Assembly: GCF_028369105.1 (NCBI RefSeq)
Contig: NZ_JAQNDO010000001.1
Location: 7,534,501 to 7,598,500 of the forward strand
Source: Polyangium mundeleinium
GTDB taxonomy: Bacteria > Myxococcota_A > Polyangia > Polyangiales > Polyangiaceae
Length of the DNA stretch: 64,000 nt
Direction: 5' to 3'
Part shown: in pieces, positions 50,269 to 58,774 of the stretch
How the letters are laid out: each line of letters opens with the position of its first letter
Numbering within the stretch: position 1 is the first letter of the stretch
Position numbers and translations under genes: made by a program
The notes under the pieces: generated by a model
Seen by the model: the letters and a program-made list of their open reading frames with translations, nothing else
Databases searched by the model: none
What the model was told of the DNA's origin: nothing

Positions 50269-51251
50269 GCGTCATGCGCTACAGGGAGGCGGTTCGCGCC
50301 GCCATGATCGAGGAAATGGAGCGCGACGAGCGCGTCTACCTCATCGGCGAGGAAGTCGGCGCGTACCAGGGCGCGTACAAGGTGAGCGAGGGCATGCTCG
50401 AGCGCTTCGGCCCGAAGCGCGTGATCGACGCCCCGATCACGGAGAGCGGCTTCACGGGCATCTCGATCGGCGCGGCGATGGTCGGGCTCCGGCCGATCGT
50501 CGAGTACATGACGTGGAACTTCTCGGCCGTCGCGTTTGATCAGATCCTGAACAACGCGGCGAAGATCCGGCAGATGTCGGGCGGCCAGCTCCACGTGCCC
50601 ATCGTGCTGCGCGCGCCGAACGGCTCGGCGCGGCAGGTGGGCTCGCAGCACTCGCACGCGATGGAGCATTTTTACGCGCACGTGCCCGGGCTCAAGGTGC
50701 TCGCGCCCGCGACACCCGCCGACGCGAAGGGGCTGCTCAAGGCGGCGATCCGTGACGACGATCCGGTGCTCTTCATGGAGAGCGAGACGCTCTACAACGT
50801 GAAGGGCGAGGTGCCGGACGATCCGGATGTCGTCGTGCCGATGGGCCAGGCGCGGATCGCGCGCGAGGGCAAGGACGTGTCGATCATCGCGTACGGTCGC
50901 CCCGTGCACCTCGCGCTCGAAGCGGCGGCGCAGCTCGAAAAGGAGGGCATCGACGCGGAGGTCGTGGACCTCCGGTCGCTGCGGCCGCTCGACGAGCAGG
51001 CGCTCGTGCGGACGGTGCAGAAGACGCACCGCGCGGTGCTCACGTACGAGGGCTGGCCGTACGGCGGCGTGGGCGGCGAGATCGTCGACCGCATCCAGCG
51101 CCTCGCCTTCGACGAGCTCGACGCGCCGATCCTGCGCGTCACGTTCCGCGACGTACCCATGCCGTACAACGCGAAGCTCGAGCAGTACGTCCTGCCGCAA
51201 CCCGATCGGATCGCCGACGCGGTCCGCGAGGTGCTGTACCGGAAGGGCTGA
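50265..51251 (+). CDS. pdhB: Pyruvate dehydrogenase E1 component, beta subunit
   Basis: 328 residues; the transketolase-like pyrimidine domain is at the start (YREAVRAAMIEEMERDERVY, GEEVGAYQGAYKVSEGM, DAPITESGFTGISIGAAM) and the C-terminal transketolase domain at the end (ALVRTVQKTHRAVLTYEGW). It forms E1 with PdhA. The start codon overlaps the pdhA stop; pdhC follows 27 bases later. E1 beta is also used in branched-chain complexes, but the operon with a lipoyl E2 fits pyruvate dehydrogenase best. Confidence 0.96.
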
Positions 51252-51278
51252 ACGTCACACGCCGATCGGAGACGTCAC

Positions 51279-52646
51279 ATGGCCAAGGTTCTCGATATGC
51301 CGAAGCTGTCCCCCACGATGGAGGAGGGACAGATCAGCGTCTGGCACAAGAAGGAAGGGGACACGATCGGCGTCGACGATCTGCTCGCCGAGGTGGAAAC
51401 CGACAAGGCGACGATGGAGTATCGGTCCTTCGACAAGGGCACGATCCTCAAGATCCTGACGCCCGCAGGCAGCGTCGTGCGCCTCGGACAACCCGTGGCG
51501 ATCATCGGCGCGCCCGGCGAGGACGTCGCCGCCCTCGTCGCGAAGGTGGGCGGCGGCGAAGCGCCGACCGCGGCGCCGGCCCCGAAGGCCGAAGCCGCGC
51601 CCGCGCCCGCGCCTGCCCCCGCAGCCGCGCCTGCCCCCGCTCCCGCGGCCGCTGCCCCCGCTCCCGCAGCCGCTCCTGCTCCCGCTCCCGCAGCCGCTCC
51701 CGCTCCCGCTCCCGCGCCCGCGGGCGAGCCTGGGCGGGTCAAAGCCTCGCCGTACGTCCGCAAGCTCGCCCGGGAGCGGGACCTGAGCCTCGCGGGCGTC
51801 ACGGGCTCGGGCCCGGGCGGCCGTATCGTCGCGCGGGACCTCGACGCGCTCCCGAAGGCCGCGCCCGCCCCGGCAGAGGCCCCCGCGGCCGCGCCCGCGC
51901 CGGCACAGGCCCCCGCGGCCGCGCCGGGCGAGCTCGCCGCGCCCGAGGTGCGCCCGCTCAGCATGATGCGCAAGGCCATCGCGCGGAGGCTCGTCGAGTC
52001 GAAGCAGACGGTCCCGCATTTCTATCTGACGATCGACGTCGACGCAGATCCGTTGAATGCGCTGCGCGAGCAGATCAACGCAGAGCTCGCCGCCGCGGCC
52101 GAGCCCGGCAAGGACGCGTCGAAGATCTCCCTCAACGATCTGATCGTCAAGGCCTGCGCCATTGCCTTGCGCCGCGTCCCCGAGTGCAACGCGCAATATA
52201 CGCCCGACGCCATTCTCGTGCACCGCCGCGTCGACATCTCGGTCGCCGTCGCCGTCTCCGAGGGCCTCGTCACGCCCGTCGTGCGCGACGCCGACAAGAA
52301 GAGCATCACCGCCATCGGCGCGGAGATCCGCGATCTCGCGGGCCGCGCGAAGGCGAAGAAGCTCAAGCCGGAGGAAATGGCGAACGGCACGTTCTCCATC
52401 TCGAACCTCGGCATGTACGGGATCGACGAGTTCTCCGCGGTCATCAACCCGCCCGAGGGCGCGATCCTGGCCGTCGGCCAGGTGCGGCGCGAGCCCGTCG
52501 TGAAGGGCGACGCCGTGGTCCCCGGTCGCCGCCTCGCGATGACGCTCTCCTGCGATCACCGCGTCATCGACGGCGCCGTCGGCGCGGCCTTCCTGAAGGC
52601 GCTGCGGGCGCTGCTCGAGCGCCCGATGCAGATCCTCGTCTCCTGA
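51279..52646 (+). CDS. pdhC: Dihydrolipoamide acetyltransferase, E2 component
   Basis: 455 residues. The lipoyl domain (~1-80) carries the attachment lysine in VETDKATMEY. An Ala/Pro linker of several short repeats (PAPAPAAAPAPA) follows. The E1/E3-binding domain is KASPYVRKLARERD ... GSGPGGRIVARD. The catalytic core has SCDHRVIDGAVGAAFL with the active His. It forms the core of the complex and transfers acetyl to CoA. The E3 gene (lpd) is not in the window. A bidirectional hairpin follows the stop. Confidence 0.96.
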   Translation: MAKVLDMPKLSPTMEEGQISVWHKKEGDTIGVDDLLAEVETDKATMEYRSFDKGTILKILTPAGSVVRLGQPVAIIGAPGEDVAALVAKVGGGEAPTAAPAPKAEAAPAPAPAPAAAPAPAPAAAAPAPAAAPAPAPAAAPAPAPAPAGEPGRVKASPYVRKLARERDLSLAGVTGSGPGGRIVARDLDALPKAAPAPAEAPAAAPAPAQAPAAAPGELAAPEVRPLSMMRKAIARRLVESKQTVPHFYLTIDVDADPLNALREQINAELAAAAEPGKDASKISLNDLIVKACAIALRRVPECNAQYTPDAILVHRRVDISVAVAVSEGLVTPVVRDADKKSITAIGAEIRDLAGRAKAKKLKPEEMANGTFSISNLGMYGIDEFSAVINPPEGAILAVGQVRREPVVKGDAVVPGRRLAMTLSCDHRVIDGAVGAAFLKALRALLERPMQILVS

Positions 52647-52655
52647 CGAGAAAAA

Positions 52656-52684
52656 GGGTGCGCCCCCGTTCGCGGGGCGCACCC
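52656..52684. terminator. Bidirectional hairpin after pdhC and the VWA-type gene
   Basis: GGGTGCGCCCC pairs with GGGGCGCACCC (11 bp) around a CGTTCGC loop, with AAAAA just before it. It lies between the convergent pdhC (ends 52646) and the VWA lipoprotein gene (ends 52699). An identical hairpin occurs at 54730-54758 inside the tandem duplication. Confidence 0.85.
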
Positions 52685-52698
52685 TCGCACCTATCCCC

Positions 52699-54645
52699 TC
52701 ACGGGTTGTTCGGGCAGTTGCGGCGCGTGAGCCACTCGACCACGGACCGCACCATCGGCCGATAGCCGTACGACGGCGACGCGAGGTCGTCCAGGTTCGC
52801 CGGACAAACCGAGCCGACGACCGCCTGATCGCCGAGCGACTGCAACAACGCGAGCGGCCGGAGGCCCGGGTACGCCTTCGCCCGGACCTGGAGCGTGCGC
52901 GCATGGTTGTTCGCGGGATCGGGCTCGCAGAGCGGGTTGTCGCTCGACGGCGTGCGGCAATCGCAGGCCGTGAGGTTCGGGTCCGTGCAGTCGCGCGCCT
53001 CGCCCGGCGGGAGCGGCAGGATGCACGCGTACTGGAGGTCGTTGTTGGGGATGGTCCACTCGTGCCCGTTGATCGGGTTCGCGTTCGGCGTCGCCGCGTC
53101 CACGAGGAGGTCGCCGGTGATCGGGTTCGTGCCGACGCGCTTCTTGACCGACTCGATCATGAGCGGATCGAGCGGCTTGAACTTGAAGTTCGTCAAGCTG
53201 CTGCCGACGATGACGTCCCAGGTCGAGAAGTCGGTCGCGCCGATCGGCGCTGCGAGCTCGGCCGCGGACTTGAAGCCCTTCGAAGCGTCGTTCTTATCTC
53301 GCGCCACGTCCTGCCAGGGCACGCCCACGAGGCCGGTGACGAGGACCTTCGCGGGCCCGCGGATGTTCGTGAGGTCGTCGGTCGGGTCGAGGTCGGAGAA
53401 GAGCGGGTTCGGCACGAGATCACCGGCGCGATTCGGGATCATGTGCTTGGTGAAGGCCTGCGTGTACCGGTCGATCGGATAGAGGAAATCGATGCCGAAG
53501 CGGCGCTTTTGATCCCAGCAGCGCAGGTTGATGTCGTCCTCCTCGGCGTCGTAGAGCGCCGGCTGGCCGTCCGGGTTCTGGCACGACAGATCGGGCGCGC
53601 ACTCCCCCGGATCCTGGCCACACGATTTGCAGCACGGATCGTCCGAGTAGAGCACGCATTCCTGCCGCGCGCGTGGCATCCGTACGTTGCTTGCGCCGAC
53701 GCGGATCTGGTTCACGTAATAGAACTGTCCGTACTCCTTCGTCGAGCAATCGTTTTCGTCGGTCAACATGAGCACGGTGAGCAGCGAATCCGGCCGCAGG
53801 AACTGCGCGCGTTGCTGCAAGAGCACCGTATCGATGCCCTGCGGCGTCGCCCTGTTGTTCACGATCGAAATGGTCTCGTAGGGCTCCGGATCGACGAGGA
53901 AGCGGTAGATGCTCTCGAGCTGCGACTCGTAGCCGCAGCCGATCTGCCCGACGCCGATGACCATGTCGCGCAGCGTCGGCACGAGGCCGCCGCCCATCCC
54001 GTCGTCGACCTCGGCCTCGCCCGGCGGCTCGAGCTGCTGCTGGGGATCCCAGGCCAGGAAGTTCTTGTTCTGGTACGTGGGCGCCTGCGCGCTGCCGCAT
54101 GGGTCGAGGCGCGAGAGCAGGTGGCCCCTGTCGTTGTTCGTCGGGTTCGGGTTCGGCGAGCACTCCTTGCTGTTCGCATCCACGTCCGGACACGCATCGG
54201 ACCCGTGGCCGCCGATGCTGGAGGTGATGACGCCGATGTGGATGTCCGTCATCGGCTCGAAGGCGCGGAACGTGCCGGCGGGACAGGCCACGCCTGGACC
54301 GCTCGGCTGCGTGGCCACGGGCGCGGGCACGCCCATCTCGTCGATGCACGGCGGATTCACGACGCCCTGCACGATGTCCGGGATCGCCCGGGCCAGGATG
54401 TTCTGCTTGTCGGCCATGCTGCGCGAATTGTCGATCGCGAAGAGCAGGTCGAGCCGCTCGGCCGAGATGCAGCCCACGGGGCCGCCGCCCGTGCCGCCGC
54501 TGCCGCCGTTGCCGCTGCCGCCCGTGCCGCTGCCCGCGCCGCCCACGCCGCCCGTGCCGCCGCCCGTCACCTGATCAGGACACCCGACGAGCGCGAGGAG
54601 CGCCACCAGACCGAATCCGAAGCTCGTCCCACGTCGACCGATCAT
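52699..54645 (-). CDS. VWA-type lipoprotein, tandem copy A
   Basis: 648 residues from ATG 54645 (GGGAGGC precedes it). The signal ends in the lipobox LVGC; a Gly-rich linker follows. A von Willebrand A-type region begins with LDLLFAIDNSRSMADKQN, the MIDAS D-x-S-x-S, and continues with GVITSSIGGHGSDAC and LTVLMLTDENDCST. The rest is a long strand-rich region with at least twenty cysteines and conserved blocks also seen in copy B. The proteins are probably surface adhesins or assembly factors. A longer in-frame start at 54756 lies in duplicated marC tail and is unlikely. Confidence 0.88.
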   Translation of the reverse strand: MIGRRGTSFGFGLVALLALVGCPDQVTGGGTGGVGGAGSGTGGSGNGGSGGTGGGPVGCISAERLDLLFAIDNSRSMADKQNILARAIPDIVQGVVNPPCIDEMGVPAPVATQPSGPGVACPAGTFRAFEPMTDIHIGVITSSIGGHGSDACPDVDANSKECSPNPNPTNNDRGHLLSRLDPCGSAQAPTYQNKNFLAWDPQQQLEPPGEAEVDDGMGGGLVPTLRDMVIGVGQIGCGYESQLESIYRFLVDPEPYETISIVNNRATPQGIDTVLLQQRAQFLRPDSLLTVLMLTDENDCSTKEYGQFYYVNQIRVGASNVRMPRARQECVLYSDDPCCKSCGQDPGECAPDLSCQNPDGQPALYDAEEDDINLRCWDQKRRFGIDFLYPIDRYTQAFTKHMIPNRAGDLVPNPLFSDLDPTDDLTNIRGPAKVLVTGLVGVPWQDVARDKNDASKGFKSAAELAAPIGATDFSTWDVIVGSSLTNFKFKPLDPLMIESVKKRVGTNPITGDLLVDAATPNANPINGHEWTIPNNDLQYACILPLPPGEARDCTDPNLTACDCRTPSSDNPLCEPDPANNHARTLQVRAKAYPGLRPLALLQSLGDQAVVGSVCPANLDDLASPSYGYRPMVRSVVEWLTRRNCPNNP

Positions 54646-54729
54646 GCCATGCCTCCCTGCAAGGATAAGGGCCTCGCGAGGAGACCTGGCCCCCAAGGCG
54701 ATCGTCAAGGGGAGCGCAGCAAATAAAAA

Positions 54730-54758
54730 GGGTGCGCCCCCGTTCGCGGGGCGCACCC
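54730..54758. terminator. Duplicated hairpin between the VWA-type copies
   Basis: This is the same 11-bp stem and CGTTCGC loop as at 52656-52684. Here it sits downstream of copy B's gene (minus strand) and upstream of copy A's gene, so it may stop read-through between the copies. Confidence 0.85.
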
Positions 54759-54772
54759 TCGCACCTATCCCC

Positions 54773-56740
54773 TCACGGGTTGTTCGGGCAGTTGCGGCGC
54801 GTGAGCCACTCGACCACGGACCGCACCATCGGCCGATAGCCGAACGACGGCGACGCGATGTCGCTCAGGTTCGCCGGACAAACCGAGCCGACGACCGCCT
54901 GATCGCCGAGCGCCTGGAACAACGCGAGCGGCCGGAGGCCCGGGTACGCCTTCGCGCGGACCTGGAGCGTGTGCCCGCCGTTCGCGGGGTCGGCCGCGCA
55001 GAGCGGGTTGTCGTTGTTCGGCTCGAAGCAATCGCACGCCGTGAGGTTCGTGTTCGTGCAGTCGCGCTGCTCGCCCGGCAAGAGCGGCAGGATGCACGCG
55101 TACTGGAGATCGTCGTTGTTGATCGTGTACTCGTGCCCGTTGATCGGGTTCGCGTTCGGCGTCGACGCGTCCACGAGGGCGTCGCCCGTGATCGGGTTCG
55201 TCCCGGTGCGCTTCTGGATCGACTCGATCATGAGCGGATCGAGCGGCTTCACCTGGCCCGCGGGGTCGCCGAGGATGACGTCCCAGGTCGTGGCGCCGCT
55301 CGCGTCGAGGGGCGCCGCGAGCTCGGCCGCGGACTTGAAGCCCTTCGAGGCGTCGTTCTTGTCCCGCGCAATGTCCTCCCAGGGCACGCCCACGAGGCCC
55401 GTGATGAGGACCTTCTCGGGCCCACGAATGGCCGTGAGGTTGTCGGTCGGGTCGAGGTCGGAGAAGAGCGGGTTCGGAACGAGCTCGCCGAACCGGTTCG
55501 CGATCACGGGCTGGCTGAAGGCCTGCGCGTACCGGTCGATCGGGTACATGAAATCGATGCCGAAGCGGCGCTTCTGCTCCCAGCAGCGGAGGTTGATGCT
55601 GTCCTCGTCGGCGGTGTAGAGCGCTGGCCCGCCCTGCGGATTGGTACACGTCGGATCGGCCGGGCACTGCCCGGGATCCTGGCCGCACGATTTGCAGCAA
55701 GGATCGTTCGGATTGACCGCGCATTCCTGTCGCGCGCGCGGCAGGCGCACGTTCGTCGCGCCGACGCGGAGCTGGTTCACGTAATAGAACTGCCCGTACT
55801 CCTTCGTCGAGCAATCGTTCTCGTCGGTCAGCATGAGCACGGTGAGCAGCGAATCCGGTCGCAGGAACTCCGCGCGTTGCTGCAAGAGCACCGTGTCGAC
55901 GCCCTGCGGCGTCGCCTTGTTGTCCACGACCGAGATGGTCTCGTGGGGCTCCGGATCGACGAGGAAGCGGTAGATGCTCTCGAGCTGCGACTCGTAGCCG
56001 CAGCCGATCTGCCCGACGCCGATGACCATGTCGCGCAGCGTCGGCACGAGGCCGCCGCCCATCCCGTCGTCGACCTGGTCCTCGCCCGGCGGCTCGAGCT
56101 GCTGCTGGGGATCCCAGGCCAGGAAGTTCTTGTTCTGGTAGGTGGGCGCATTCACGCCGCCACATTGGTCGAGGCGCGAGAGCAGGTGGGCCTTGTCGTT
56201 GTTCGTCGTGTTCGGGTTCGGCGAGCACTCCTTGCTGTTCGCATCCACGTCCGGACACGCATCGGACCCGTGGCCGCCGATGCTGGAGGTGATGACGCCG
56301 ATGTGGATGTCCGTCATCGGCTCGAAGGCGCGGTGCGTGCCGCTGGGACAGGCCACCTCCGGACCGCTCGGCTGCATGGACGCGGGCACGCCCATCGCGT
56401 CGATGCACGGCGGATTCACGACGCCCTGCACGATGTCCGGGATCGCCCGGGCCAGGATGTTCTGCTTGTCGGCCATGCTGCGCGAATTGTCGATCGCGAA
56501 GAGCAGGTCGAGCCGCTCGGCCGCGACGCAGGCCGCGGGGCCGCCGCCTTGGCCGCCGCTCCCGCCGTTGCCCCCATTGCCGCTGCCGCCCGTGCCGCCG
56601 CCCGCGCCGCCCGTGCCGCCCGTGCCGCCCGTGCCGCCCGTGCCACCGTTGCCGCCGCCAGTCACCTGGTCGGGGCACCCCGCGAGCGCGAAGAGCGCCA
56701 CCAGGCCGAATCCAAACATCGTCCCACGTCGACCGATCAT
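54773..56740 (-). CDS. VWA-type lipoprotein, tandem copy B
   Basis: 655 residues from ATG 56740, which follows an AAGGAGG. It is a close paralogue of copy A, with lipobox LAGC, an even longer Gly-rich linker (GGTGGTGGTGGT-type), the MIDAS motif AIDNSRSMAD, and the same cysteine blocks. Differences are scattered and are more frequent in the linker and the region around residues 480-560. The tandem arrangement suggests recent duplication followed by divergence. Function unknown. Confidence 0.88.
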   Translation of the reverse strand: MIGRRGTMFGFGLVALFALAGCPDQVTGGGNGGTGGTGGTGGTGGAGGGTGGSGNGGNGGSGGQGGGPAACVAAERLDLLFAIDNSRSMADKQNILARAIPDIVQGVVNPPCIDAMGVPASMQPSGPEVACPSGTHRAFEPMTDIHIGVITSSIGGHGSDACPDVDANSKECSPNPNTTNNDKAHLLSRLDQCGGVNAPTYQNKNFLAWDPQQQLEPPGEDQVDDGMGGGLVPTLRDMVIGVGQIGCGYESQLESIYRFLVDPEPHETISVVDNKATPQGVDTVLLQQRAEFLRPDSLLTVLMLTDENDCSTKEYGQFYYVNQLRVGATNVRLPRARQECAVNPNDPCCKSCGQDPGQCPADPTCTNPQGGPALYTADEDSINLRCWEQKRRFGIDFMYPIDRYAQAFSQPVIANRFGELVPNPLFSDLDPTDNLTAIRGPEKVLITGLVGVPWEDIARDKNDASKGFKSAAELAAPLDASGATTWDVILGDPAGQVKPLDPLMIESIQKRTGTNPITGDALVDASTPNANPINGHEYTINNDDLQYACILPLLPGEQRDCTNTNLTACDCFEPNNDNPLCAADPANGGHTLQVRAKAYPGLRPLALFQALGDQAVVGSVCPANLSDIASPSFGYRPMVRSVVEWLTRRNCPNNP

Positions 56741-56798
56741 GTCATGCCTCCTTGTAAGGGTAAGGACTCCGCGAGGAGACATGGCCGGGAGGCGATCG

Positions 56799-57437
56799 TC
56801 AAGGGGTGCGCAGCAAATCGCGCGCGCCGTCGGCGACGAATTGCACGGCGATCGCGGCGAGGATGAGGCCCATCACGCGCTCGAGGATCGCCACGCCGCT
56901 CTGCCCGAGGACACGCTGCACGAGCGAGGCCGCGCGCAGGATGTAATAGGCCGCGACAAACGTGATCGTGACGGCAAGCAGGACGGGCACGGCGAAGAGG
57001 AGGCTCCGCGTGTTGCCCTGGGACATGAGCACCATCACGCTGGCGATGGAGCCCGGGCCAGCGAGCAGGGGCATGGCGAGGGGCACGAGGGCCACGTCCT
57101 CCTTGCGGGCGCTCTCCTCGGTCTCCTCGGGCGAGGTGCGGGTCCCCGCACGCTTGGCGCGCAGCATGTCCAGCGCGGTGAGCATGAGCAGGAGCCCGCC
57201 CGCCACGCGGAAGGCGCCGAGGCTGATGCCGAAGATCTTGAAAATGACGCCACCGAAGATCGCGAACGTCATCAGGATGAAGTACCCCGTGACGCAGGCG
57301 CGGCGCGCCATCTGCCGGATCTTATCGGGCGCATCGTTCGACGTGATGGCGAGGAAAATCGGCACGACGCCGATCGGGTCGACCACGAAAAACACCGCCG
57401 AAAGGGCGACGAAGAAAAACGTCACGAGCTCGGTCAA
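56799..57437 (-). CDS. MarC family integral membrane protein
   Basis: About 212 residues from TTG 57437 (LTELVTFFFV), the start that gives the usual MarC length; the frame is open to 57551, which would overlap the divergent gene. It has six membrane helices with VFFVVDPIGVVPIFLAIT near the start and VPLAMPLLAGPGSIASVMVL later, the classic MarC segments. MarC proteins are of unknown function and not confirmed as antibiotic exporters. The stop lies at the duplication border. Confidence 0.88.
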   Translation of the reverse strand: MTELVTFFFVALSAVFFVVDPIGVVPIFLAITSNDAPDKIRQMARRACVTGYFILMTFAIFGGVIFKIFGISLGAFRVAGGLLLMLTALDMLRAKRAGTRTSPEETEESARKEDVALVPLAMPLLAGPGSIASVMVLMSQGNTRSLLFAVPVLLAVTITFVAAYYILRAASLVQRVLGQSGVAILERVMGLILAAIAVQFVADGARDLLRTP

Positions 57438-57549
57438 GGGCGCATCCCCGGATGCGCTCGCTATAGCCCGGAACGGGCGAGAAGCCAGGCACATCGGTCC
57501 GGCGAGGTGGGTTGACGTGGGGCGGACGCCGCGGTATCTCGCCTTCCGC

Positions 57550-57954
57550 ATGTTCCGCGTGACCGAAGAAGTGCGGTTTTGTTATGGCCACCGCCTGCTG
57601 GACTACGAGGGCCCTTGCGCCCGCATCCACGGCCACAACGCCCGCGTCGAGATCGAGCTCTCGGCGCCCACGCTCGACCGCAAAGGGTTCGTCGCGGACT
57701 TCTTCGACATCGAGAAGGCCGGCAAGGAGTGGATCCTCGCGCAGTTCGACCACCGCCTGATCCTGCGGGAGGACGATCCCGTCATTCCCTTCCTGAAGCA
57801 GGCGGGCGAGGCGTTCCTCACGCTGCCGGTGAATCCGAGCGCCGAGAATTTCGCGAAGCTCATTTTCGACCACCTGCGCGCGCACGGCGTGCCCGTCACG
57901 GCCGTGTCGTTCTATGAGACGGATACGGCCGTCGCGACGTACGACGAGCGCTGA
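57550..57954 (+). CDS. QueD/PTPS-like 6-carboxy- or 6-pyruvoyl-tetrahydropterin synthase
   Basis: 134 residues. The zinc and catalytic pattern is CYGHRL, CARIHGHNARVEIEL (the CxxxHGH form of QueD class), FDHRLILRED, and a closing YETDTAVATY. QueD makes 6-carboxytetrahydropterin for queuosine and 7-deazaguanine; PTPS makes a biopterin precursor. No queC or queE is adjacent. Instead a pteridine-reductase-like SDR follows by 9 bases, which makes a pterin pathway more likely. ATG at 57550, divergent from marC. Confidence 0.88.
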   Translation: MFRVTEEVRFCYGHRLLDYEGPCARIHGHNARVEIELSAPTLDRKGFVADFFDIEKAGKEWILAQFDHRLILREDDPVIPFLKQAGEAFLTLPVNPSAENFAKLIFDHLRAHGVPVTAVSFYETDTAVATYDER

Positions 57955-57963
57955 GAGGTTTTG

Positions 57964-58716
57964 ATGAGCAAGGCAGCCCTCGTCACCGGCGCCGGCAAGC
58001 GAATCGGCCGCGCGATTGCGATGATGCTCGCGCGGGACGGTTTTTCGGTGGCGGTTCATTACCACCGTTCGCGGGAAGAAGCGGAGAGCCTCGTCGCCGC
58101 GATCGAATCGGCGGGCGGGCGCGCGGCGGCGGTCGCGGCGGACCTCGCGGACGAGGCGGAGACGGCGTCGCTCGTGGAGCGCGCGGCGGGCCTCGTGGGT
58201 CCGCTCGTGGCGCTCGTGAACAACGCCTCGACGTTCGAGTACGACACGCCGGAGACGGCCACGCGCGAGAGCTGGGACCTGCACATGGAGGCGAACCTCC
58301 GGGCGCCTTTCGTGCTCACGCAGCAATTCGCGCGGCGCCTGCCCGAAGGGGCGGAGGGCGCGGTCGTGAATGTCCTCGATCAGCGCGTGTGGAATTTGAG
58401 CCCGCATTACACGACGTATACCGTGAGCAAGGCCGGGCTCTGGGCGCTCACGCGGACGCTCTCCCTCGCGCTCGCGCCGCGCATCCGGGTGAACGCGGTG
58501 GGCCCGGGGCCGACGCTGCCGAGCGCGCAGCAAACGCCCGAGCAGTTCGCCGCGCAATGCGCCGGTACACCGCTCGGCCGCGGGGCGACGCCCGAGGACG
58601 TTTGTGACGCCGTGCGGTACCTGCTCTCGGCGCGCGCGGTGACGGGGCAGATGATCGCGGTGGATGGCGGCCAGCACCTCGGCTGGGCCACGCCGCCGGA
58701 TTCGATGCCCGATTGA
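57964..58716 (+). CDS. SDR-family oxidoreductase, pteridine-reductase-like
   Basis: 250 residues from ATG 57964. The coenzyme loop is TGAGKRIGRAIAMML, with the KRIG form typical of pteridine reductases and FolM. Then come HYHRSREEAE (NADP-type Arg), NNASTFEYDT, a YTTYTVSKAGL catalytic tyrosine-lysine region and a final GGQHLGWATP. The probable reaction is NADPH-dependent reduction of a dihydropterin. Together with the QueD-like enzyme it suggests a tetrahydropterin pathway. A cytochrome P450 follows. Substrate unproven. Confidence 0.88.
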   Translation: MSKAALVTGAGKRIGRAIAMMLARDGFSVAVHYHRSREEAESLVAAIESAGGRAAAVAADLADEAETASLVERAAGLVGPLVALVNNASTFEYDTPETATRESWDLHMEANLRAPFVLTQQFARRLPEGAEGAVVNVLDQRVWNLSPHYTTYTVSKAGLWALTRTLSLALAPRIRVNAVGPGPTLPSAQQTPEQFAAQCAGTPLGRGATPEDVCDAVRYLLSARAVTGQMIAVDGGQHLGWATPPDSMPD

Positions 58717-58774
58717 GGGGCGGAGGCCCCGCGCTGCGGCTGCCGTCGCGCCGGCGGATGTGTTATCGGGGGGT

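Larger units (their letters stand above)
52651..54724. repeat. Tandem duplication, copy A (about 2.07 kb)
   Basis: This unit starts with AAAAAGGGTGCGC, holds one VWA-type lipoprotein gene on the minus strand, and ends with GATCGTCAAGGGGAGCGCAG and CAAAT, which match the last bases of marC at 56799-56818. Copy B (54725-56818) is the same arrangement. The copies differ by scattered substitutions. Confidence 0.9.
54725..56818. repeat. Tandem duplication, copy B (about 2.09 kb)
   Basis: The second unit: hairpin, VWA-type lipoprotein gene, and the 3' tip of marC (56799-56818). It is directly adjacent to copy A. Because it runs into the intact marC gene, its right-hand border is the ancestral one. 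Confidence 0.9.

Noticed and set aside
52699-56818. Assembly artefact instead of duplication
   Set aside because: The copies differ throughout by substitutions, so they are two real loci.
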